A program made the position numbers and the translations under genes. Shown piece by piece: positions 55,329-64,000 of a DNA stretch of 64,000 nucleotides; position 1 is the stretch's first letter; each line of letters begins with the position of its first letter. Source of the DNA: Multifurca ochricompacta (Eukaryota > Basidiomycota > Agaricomycetes > Russulales > Russulaceae); the NCBI GenBank assembly GCA_022496185.1, contig WTXG01000127.1, forward strand, positions 1 through 64,000. The letters run 5' to 3'. The notes under the pieces were generated by a model. That model worked only from the letters and a program-made list of their open reading frames with translations. It searched no databases and was not told the origin of the DNA.

Positions 55329-57679
55329 CTGTTTGACTGACTCTCTCTCACTTGATATGACCTCGGCGTTCTCACTCACTATTGACATTAGACAGACAGA
55401 TAATATGATGTTTACTTTTTTATTCACTCTTAATGCATTTCATTTTTTTGATGAAACGGATTTCAAGGGTGACTTGTCATTCTAGGCACGTTCGTATGTG
55501 TATATAGGCTTTGCTTTCCTTTTTCTTTTTACACAACTCGGCATCAGAGGCTGTTGATGGGCGGTCACCTAGACATGGAAACAGGTACCGTATTTTGATG
55601 TGATGCCTTTGTATGATAGATTTTTCCCACAAAAGAGTGCGTGCATTTTCGATTTGAGTTTTGTTTTTGTTTTTATTTTGTTCCCGTTCCCGAAGACTTG
55701 GGTTTGCCCGCCCGTCGCAATGTATGTGTATATCTATTTACAGTCCCGCTTTTCCATTTCGGATGGAGCGGAGGTAGACAAAGCCTAAATTTGCAATTTT
55801 TTTACTATTGGTAGGTGGGCGGGCATGGCCATGATCCATAACGCCATGCAGAGCACTCACTTTACTGGACAACATAAAAGATTTGCACTCGCACACGGTG
55901 TATGTGTGGGAGGAAGAGGTATTTGTTGATGAGAGGTCGATTACCTTTGACCTACGCCCGCACGTGCATGGCACTTGCCACATGATATAGCACCTTCGTA
56001 ATCACTCTCACACACACACTTGCACCAGTGCACATCAAATGACGATGACGACCAACAATGGGCAAAACTGAGAGACAACCAGAGAGAAACGAATGAGGAT
56101 ACATGCGGATATCCTAACCATTGGTTACTTGAGAGGGCACATCACACAGCAAACTGCGCGGCTAAAGGGAATAAGTGGTAGAGTGATCCCGGGTGGCGGG
56201 TGAATCTTCAATCTTTCTTCTCGGCAACGGCGACGGTGACGGATACCAATCCAAGCTGAATTGGGGTTAAAATATATTGAGAGTTAAGATTAACGCAAAA
56301 ACGAACGCCGAAGAGGACATCATTACCCGAGATCGATACGTAGCAGAGGCAGAGAGGGGAGAGACCCACCGGGGGAGATGGGGGGAGGGGGAGAGGGAGA
56401 GAGAGAGGAGAGGGGAATGATTGACATGGCATTCAGACAATTAGCCCATTCGCAAGTCACCACTTATGCATACACGGTTTGGGGGGTGCAATGGGATTGA
56501 CATTTATTCAATCGTTAACGTAAGACGTTGACCCCTTGGAAAAATAACTTGTTTGTGTCTGGCGCCCAACTTGACCCCTGCATGCCTAGTCGTGCCTTGA
56601 TTTCCCAGGGTTTGGTTTCCCAGGGTTTGGAAATTGTCGTGGGGGTGGGGGGGTTTGTCTCTTTCTCAAGCAAGGCAAGGCAAGGTTTCTTTCTCACCCC
56701 AGCTCAGGAAATCTGCTCCCTAGGACCTGAATTTAAACATAAGTTTAGTTTTCTGTTTAGAGAAAAGGGTAACTTTCTTCTTATTCCCTAGGTACGCGCC
56801 CGGTCATATATGCATATATCTGTCACCTGTTAGCTTTGGACGGATTGGAATGGGGTTGAGAGTTGGATGTAGTCAGTCATCAGTTTAGTTCCTTTCAGTT
56901 CAGTGGAGGAATTGGCAATGTCAAATATGTGATAATCGATGGTGCGCCCCATTCTGAAACTGAAACACAAGCACGCCAAAAGTTATTACATTTCATGCAA
57001 GAGGAAGAACAAAGAGCGTATACCTTGATAACGAACACGCGTTACATGCTTCTACAAGCCTGCTGCAAATGGCGAATGGCTACAGCTGGCTATCGAAGCC
57101 GCACTCATCCCCTAGTCTGTAAAGACTACTTCGTCTTCGTCTTCTTCCGGTCCCATGGAACCTGTAGCGGTGATCGGTTGGTAGGTACAGAAATGGTGGA
57201 GCGGTGTGGTGCAGTGCAGAGCAGTACAGTGCAGGGCCAGTTGATGACCGACCCGACCTTGACTTTTGACAAATACTTATCATGATGACTTTGAGCGAGC
57301 CGCGGAAAATCAGACAAGGTTCCAGACAGACTGACTAGACTACTCTCTCCTTTCCCTTTCCTTCTCCCTCTCCCTTCTCTCTTCCCCAATCCCCAATTCC
57401 ATACTACATTAATTCACTTTCACCCTGCCAAGCTCACACTTAGCAAATGTCAAACTCTCAATATCCGTGAATTCACAGGGCCGCACAAATTACGCACGAG
57501 AAGTTGAAAGCGCCGGGCGAATGTTATTTCCGTTCACATGGGACCCCCCCCTCGCAAGTAAAAAAAAATGATGCGGCTTACCTTCTATTTCCCTCATTGG
57601 GATCGCCCTCCCTTCCCCCTTTTATAATAAACCATCATCCCTTCTTTTCTACCTTTACTTCATCCCCAGTTACGCATCA
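55329..57679. other. 2.35-kb gap between paralogues 2 and 3
   Basis: No gene is recognised. It contains AG-rich and pyrimidine-rich runs (for example near 56370 and 57350) and a short direct repeat CCCAGGGTTTGG near 56610. A TATA-like TTTTATAATAAA near 57618 lies about 60 bp before the start of paralogue 3. Confidence 0.45.
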
Positions 57680-59802
57680 ATGAGACCGACACGAGACCTC
57701 CCTAAAACTTTTCTATTCGCTCAACGGTCTGAAAACCTCTCCGTCGTCGAACGAACGAGACTTTCGTATGAACGAGCGAGAGCGATTGGCAAGGCATACG
57801 GTACGTTCATTATCCAAGTCGATCATCACCATCCTTTTATATGACTGAGGTTCAAGCTCAGCTCTGACCGTTGAGGACGTTCTCTTTCTCTCGCCCAAGT
57901 TCTGGGATCTACATACCGATCCCATTGCCAGCATCGATGGTGCTGCTGCCACTCTTCTCACTCTTCAGTATAATCTCTGCGCCGGAACCTTGGCGACTTA
58001 TCTACCTCATCAACCCGACCTCGCCCCGCTTCTCCAACGTGTGTTAGATTTCGAAGTCTCGTAAGCGCCGTCGTTCGTAACCACCGCCACAATCGCGTCA
58101 TCATCTAATCCTTTCCAGAGGACAATACTGTCTAACTGAGATTGGCCATGGTCTCGATGTAATACACATGGAGACAACCGCTACTTTACTTTCCGATGGA
58201 TCCTTTGACCTTCATACGCCATTAGAGCGAGCAGCAAAGTGAAAAGCCAACCTCTCACTGAGATGACCACCCGCTTATTACCACCATTCCAGGTACATGC
58301 CACCCACATCGCCAATTAGCCCTAGCTTTCCTTGCGTATCTGTCGTGTTCGCGCGGACCATTGTCCACGGGGAGGATCATGGCATAAAACCGTTTGTATT
58401 GCAGCTCCATGATGGAGAGTCAACGACACAAGGAGTCACGATCAAGTATGTCATGTATCACTTCTGCCATTTGCAAAACGCACCCTAACGAGTGACTCTC
58501 CCATCCTCTAGGGTCCTGCCTCCCCGCGGTGGCTCCCGTCCACTTAATCACTCATTAACATATTTCAATCATGTGAGACTCCCGGCGACGGCACTGCTTG
58601 GAAGCACCAAGAAACCTAAGAACCTTCGGATAGCATTTTTCAACAATATCTATCGTGTCGCTGTAGGCACGATCGCCTTGAGCGCTCTTGGCATACCTTC
58701 TTTGCAAGTAGCGTCCTACATCGCCGCTCGCTACAGCCTGCGACGGCATGTCGTTGACGCCGGTGGGGTATCCAAGCCGATCATCTCCTTCCGGACACAA
58801 AAGCAACCGATCCTCACCGCGGTTGCGCAGTCGTTCGTTCTGGAAGCGATGCATAAGCAGTCGGTCGCATGGTTCATGGACCCTGCCCTTGACCCACGCG
58901 TGCGACATGCCGTGGCGACGGTGCACAAGGTTATGATGATCCAGACCGCTCAAGCAGCCAATTTCATACTCGGTGACCGATGTGGCGCGCAGGGTCTCTT
59001 TGAATCGAATCAACTCCCTTCAATGCACGTGCGTATTTACCCGACTTTAATAATCGCTTTCCTCCGTTCTGGTTCCTGATCATTTTTTCCAGTCTGACAT
59101 GCGTGGGATCGCGATTGCTGAGGGTGACATGCTTGGTATTTCCATCCGTGAGTTGTATTATTATTATTTTCTTTCTTTCTTTTGTGCTCGTTTTCTCATG
59201 CCCCAATTCCAGGCCTTGCATCAGAGCTACTCCTCGGGCGTTACGCGATTGAACCGTCACGATATCCGGACAGTTTACTTGCGCAACACGAGCGAGGGCT
59301 TTTCTCTGAACTCCGTGCCATCCTCGCCGCAGCACCTAGCCATCGCAGCTCCACCTACGACAGAGACGTCCTCCCCCGTTCCCTTCCACTTATACAAGCC
59401 ATCGGTCATCGCATCGCTTACGACGCTGCCCGCGCTGCTCAAGTAGATCCTCCTTTACTTGATTTGTTCGAGGCTGCCTCCGTGTTATTGGATGAAGCTT
59501 GGTACGTCGAGAACCTTGGTGTGTCTCGGGCCGAGCTTCGGGAGCGAGAAGCTCGCGCGATTGAGGCGGCCTTCCCGCATTTAGAGGAGTATCTGTCGCG
59601 TATGGACGTAGCACCATATGTGGTGGCACCGATTGTGTCTGAGGATAGGTGGCAGCGGTTCATCGATACGCTACAGGTGTTTGGCGAGGCTCGGAGCGGA
59701 TGGGGCGCAGGTACTGGTATCATGTCAGCCCTTCTCGATGATGAGTCAATGAGACCGCTACACGTAGCGCCTCATCGTCGAACTGTTCGGTCTATGCTTT
59801 GA
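57680..59802 (+). CDS. Acyl-CoA oxidase/dehydrogenase-like protein, paralogue 3
   Basis: The ATG at 57680 gives MRPTRDLPKTFLFAQRSENL. Successive exons read 'VEDVLFLSPKFWDLHTDPIA', 'CLTEIGHGLDVIHMETTATL', 'VFARTIVHGEDHGIKPFVLQ', 'PRGGSRPLNHSLTYFNHVRL', 'GDRCGAQGLFESNQLPSMH', 'SDMRGIAIAEGDMLGISI' and 'LASELLLGRYAIEPSRYPDS'. The protein ends HRRTVRSML, like paralogue 1. Introns are about 50-70 bp. The fold is that of acyl-CoA oxidases: N-terminal helices, FAD-contacting beta domain with the TE-GHG-ETTA motif, and two C-terminal helical parts. It is in tandem with paralogue 2, with which it shares the 296-bp identical tract. Confidence 0.84.
59338..59633 (+). repeat. 296-bp tract identical to 54837..55132
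   Basis: This is the partner of the conversion-like tract in paralogue 2. It lies within the last exon. Confidence 0.85.
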
Positions 59803-62800
59803 ATGACCTTGATGTCTTTCCTTTTCTCTCTCTTGTTTCCGGGGTATATTTGTTACTCTCTCGGAAGGATTCCTCTCTCTCCCCCCCTTACCCATTTCCG
59901 CTGCTACGTAGTAGTAGTATGTTTTTTTTTTCTGGGTTTCCCCAAACATTACTAGCAAAGTTTATACTTTTTTTTTTTCTACGTTCAGTAGTTTCTAATA
60001 GTAGTTGCAAGCAACGAATTCAATCACACGATTCACGGGCTACTACCAGTCGGGTCGGGACAAACTTGTACCGTGATCGGGTCTGTTTTTATTATTATTA
60101 TTTTATTATTTATTTTTTTAATCATTGGGTAGGAAAATAAGCGACTGATTAGTAATGGAGCGGGGAGGGTCTCTAAATGTCATCTGACCCCTACCTCTGC
60201 CCCAAGAAAAGAACACAGGACACAACAATCCAATTAGTGGCGGGCGGCGGCGCCAACTTTGAGGGTGTGTGAGAAGGAGATATTGGCATAGAGACCAAAG
60301 GAAGAGAAGGGAAGGGAAGGAAATGCTGTCACTTCAACTTCAACTTCCAACTCCTTTGGTCACGGGGGTCATGATGGTTCCTGCGCAGTAGAACACACCC
60401 AAGAAGGGTGGGGGGACAATGTATCATGATATCAAATATCATTCATACATTACATACATAGCCTCCTCCAGCCCCTTCCTAGTAGGGAATGGCATAGCGG
60501 ACCGGACAGACAGACAACCCAGGGATGATACCCCCCTCCCCTTAAGAACGGAATGGTGGTGTAAACCCTTAAAGTATATATCCCCCCCACACACATCCTC
60601 GCTTTACCGTCCCTTTAGCGAGCGCGGTTAACGGGAGGAGGGGGGGGAGAAGGAGGAAGGAAAGGGATTTAATCGTCATCATAATCAATAAAGAGAGCTT
60701 TGGATTTTGCGCCTCTCCTGACATATGACATGTACAATGGAATGGGTGAAATGGACAAATGGACAATGAAGACACGGAGACATGGGACATGACGGACGGC
60801 AACCCCTCTCCACTCCCACCCTTTCCCCTACCCCTACTCCGTACCCTCCCATCGGCCCCGGTGACTAAAAACAAAATCGAGTTTTATTTATTTCATTAAG
60901 TCGTTTTTGTTTGTTTTTTGTTGTTTTATTACGGGAGAGGAAGATGGGGGAGGAAGGGGGGTATATATTCTACGTCAACCCTGGAATCTGATTGGCTGGT
61001 TTGTGCTACACGTTTTTTTTTTTATTAATTAAAAAACAAAAAGCCCCCGAAGTTGAGCGAGCGAGACAACACTCTTTTTCTCTTATCTTCTCCCTCTCTC
61101 CTCCCCTTTTTTTTTTCCTTCTTTTCGTATGTTCATTTTTTGTTACGCGGGAGCTGTATAAATTCATTTCAATCCCGGCTGACAAGATAATTTCCAAGCC
61201 CTCTCTCTCAGGGCCATCAGCGGAGTATCAATTTTCTAATTTTCTCTGGTCTGGTGAACAAACACCATAGAGTGGGGAGGGGGAGGGATTTATTTCAGAT
61301 TCCCCTCATGATCAGATCAGATCAGATAATCTTCGGACTTCTCCAAGAACCGTTATATTGCATTGCACCGCTTGTGAGTGGGGGGGGCGGGGGGGTAGGG
61401 GCCACAACTCCATGTTCAAAAACAAAAATAAGAAAAAACTACTCACGCATGACGAACAACAGATCCCCCTGACGTCCAAAGTGTGTCTGTGCTGTGTGAC
61501 GTTGAGCGCTATCGTTAGTTGGTGCTTATCGAACCAACCAACTGTCGTTGAATGAATAAATGAATATTTCATTGATGACGATCGATGTAATGTAACACTT
61601 GCGATGGGGGGGATGCGGCGAGGGAAAGGGGAGGGAAGATGGGTGTTGTTCCAGCTACCTTCAGCTGCCTTGCCTGCCTTGCTTGTACGCAAATTAATTA
61701 ATACTCGATTAGTCACCTCCGCACCCGCCAATTCTCGGCCCTGGCCTGACCTTTGGAGAGCTGAGTTCTCATTGCACTTCCGGAACGTACCCCCCTCCCC
61801 CCCCTGGGTCAGTCAGATCACTGGCGTAGTATAATATATATCTTGCTGGGGGAGTGCTTATCTGCCTTGAATGGCAATCTAATTTCACAGATTGCTCACC
61901 TTGCGTGCGCCCTCCGCACCACCATCATTGATTGACCCCATCACACCGCCAGACCCAGAGGTATTGCAAATCCAAAGAATATATTATAATATAAAGAAAA
62001 CCATCGCCTTCTTTCTTGGGGATTGTAAGGCAGAGAGACAGGACCTTATAGAGGTATCACCACTTCCGAGTGAATGGCTCTACAAACAAAGAAGGTTCAC
62101 CAATAAAGTTGACTGACACAACTTTAAAAAGGAATAAAAAGGGTTGCGCCTATAAATTGACTGGGCCTTTATATGATTGAGAACAGCTTCGGTGCCATAA
62201 GCACCTCTGGTCATTAAGCGTTGTTTTATTTTATTTTTTTCGTTTTACAGAGGCCCTTCCTTTTCTCCTTCAGGGATAGGTGGCCGATTGGTTTTTCTTA
62301 TTAAATACTTTTTTTTTTTTCCTCCGAGACTATACTCGACAACTCCCACGAAAGCTATGGCGTGAGAGGTAACACCTTCTTTGACAACTAACTCCTCCTC
62401 TTTGTCTAGCTTAGGTTTTTACACGCATGCATCCCGTAACTGTATAGCAAGAGCCGCGAGGGGTGTTTTGTTTTGTTTTGTTTGATACTACCCTGAGTTG
62501 TTGAGTTGTTCTTGATCAAAGCGTGGTTACTAAACTGTCACATTAGCCGTGTACCCACGCCACGAGGTTGAGGCATCTGGCATCCGCTATTCCCCGCTGT
62601 GTGCCTTATCATTTATTTTGCTTTTTTGAAGAAGATGAGAAGCATATGGGTCAATGTGACCACCGTCGAAATCGGAACCGCGAGGTGCGAGGTAAACCCA
62701 CCCCTCAAACGCGCACACCCGTCAATCAAAATAGTCGGGATCCCTTGATTGTTTTTACCAAGCGAGAGACACAACTCAACCCAACCCTGGATCCGGGGAG

Positions 62801-64000
62801 AAGTTGCAGCAAATCCCCGGATCCTTCCCCCTTCCTTCGCTAGGCCTTAGACCTCATGGGATCCCTCGGACCCACCATCCGCAAATCAAATCAATGCTCG
62901 CCATATGGTATATGTATTGACGGCAAAGCATCCATACCATTCCACCCATGAGACACTCCTTATGGACCTCGTCTCGTGTGCGCACGTGCCTCACATTCTT
63001 ACAACTCCGCCCCCTCCGCCCCTCCCTCCCTCCATCATCAACCATCATCATTACGCCTTGGAAGAAATACCCACCCACCCCTGCGAACACCAGTACACCT
63101 GTCGCAGTTAGCTGCACGTTGCCCGCCCACGCTTGCGTCAATTGAAAATCACTTGAGTGGCCCCCCCCCCCTGAGCGCAGTTGGAAAAAAACATCGCCGT
63201 TCGCGTATATATATATTAAAGGTCGTGGCGAACCCCGTATCTCCAGTTGGGTTTGGCGACTTGGCATCGCGGGCGATAAAGTGTGGACGAACAGACGGAC
63301 GGCGGAAACTTTGGTTCAGCAGCTCAGCAGTTCTTTTTTTTTTTTTTTTTTCTTTTTTTTTTTTTTTCAATTCGGTGTATGAGCCTTTTTACTCTCGACG
63401 TTTACGCGTGAGTGGCGCTGTCCCTGTCCCCCTGACTCGTGGTTAAGTTGCGCGCGTGATCAAAAAAATCCGTTCGTGAGAGTGTGAAAAATCCTCATGG
63501 CATGGCACGCGAGGGAAGGGGGGGGGGAGGGGGAAGGTAGGAACGACATTAAGGGTGCAAATAATGCGGAAAAGAACGGTGCGTAGTATACGTGTGGCCG
63601 TCATCGCATAGTGGATTGGAATCTCATCTCCCCTTGCCCCCCCCCTGCGCTTCGCTGCGCCTCGCCTCGCCTGTCATCATCACATCACGACCTCTTTTGA
63701 ACCGCGCGCGCACGGTGCAACGAAACCAACACCAGAGTTTCACAAAAGTGACATAAACCAACGCGAGTGGCTTACTGAGCCATAAGCACATTCCCTCCCC
63801 GGCTCCCTGGGATAAACATCCCAACTCGCATGGACGTCGTATGCGCCACCGCAACCAGCACAATATGACATAACATAAACTTCTTTTTCTTTCTTTTTTG
63901 CAATTCCCCCCTAGTTGAGTTGATAATGTGCAATGAAGGGTTTCGAAATGATTCTTTGGCGTGCCCCCCCCACCCCCCTCCTCAGCGAGCGACAGAACCC
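59803..64000. other. 4.2-kb right-hand gap without a recognisable gene
   Basis: The sequence is dominated by homopolymer and purine/pyrimidine runs (G runs near 61380, T run at 63331..63367, C runs near 63165 and 63640). No family motif, splice chain, tRNA or transposon end was recognised. Short frames here look like chance. Confidence 0.5.
63331..63367 (+). repeat. Poly-T tract
   Basis: A 37-bp run of T with a single C in the middle. Confidence 0.8.

Noticed and set aside
62854..63267. 137-codon minus-strand frame at the right end
   Set aside because: It is glycine/arginine-rich low complexity from a skewed-base region with no homologous motif or neighbouring exon.
1..64000. CRISPR arrays, rRNA genes, bacterial-type operons
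   Set aside because: No array of equal repeats and unique spacers, no rRNA motifs, and the gene structure is eukaryotic throughout.

Overview
The window comes from a filamentous basidiomycete, most likely an agaricomycete. The genes carry short 50-80 bp introns with GTAAGT-like donors and nearby CTAAT/CTGAC branch points. Several families are fungal or agaricomycete in flavour: an ECM3-type PIN-like carrier, Ssz1 of the ribosome-associated complex, Ubp14, a Zn2Cys6 regulator, an F-box protein with 'HVCRRWR', and an orphan family starting 'MPAPPAHYN'. All calls are from reading the sequence; no database search was possible.

The left third (1..20931) is a nested block of transposable elements with no host gene that I can see. 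It holds a partial Ty3/gypsy element with its 5' LTR (1..1778), an LTR of a second family (2118..3547) interrupted by a 747-bp hAT element with a clean 8-bp target duplication, three consecutive LTR/leader units (4097..7798), and a Ty1/copia gag-pol running from the third unit until it is cut at 11006. Next comes a complete-length Ty3/gypsy chromovirus on the minus strand (11007..18468, two 585-bp LTRs), a second copy of the other LTR, a foldback element, and hAT and LTR remnants ending at 20931.

The most remarkable signal is in the three copia-type units. Each has a TATA box, then a short exon and a 52-55 bp intron bounded by GTAAGT and TAG. About 20 bp after the second exon segment there is an exact 39-bp copy of the spliced exon-exon junction. 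Exon sequences differ between units, yet the intronless copy always matches its own unit exactly. Other notable element features are an 11-nt self-priming match in the chromovirus, an intact third ORF with CCHC knuckles between its pol and 3' LTR, and a UGA-CUAG readthrough-type stop in the copia gag-pol frame.

The right two thirds (20932..64000) are gene territory. In order: a PIN-like transporter (-), a zf-4CXXC_R1/CDCA7-like protein (-), SSZ1 (-), UBP14 (+, sharing a 142-bp divergent promoter with SSZ1), an F-box protein (+), an orphan agaricomycete-family gene (-), a Zn2Cys6 transcription factor (-), and three acyl-CoA oxidase/dehydrogenase-like paralogues (one -, two +). The two plus-strand paralogues share a 296-bp identical tract that looks like recent gene conversion. 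Long gaps between these genes are low-complexity or featureless.
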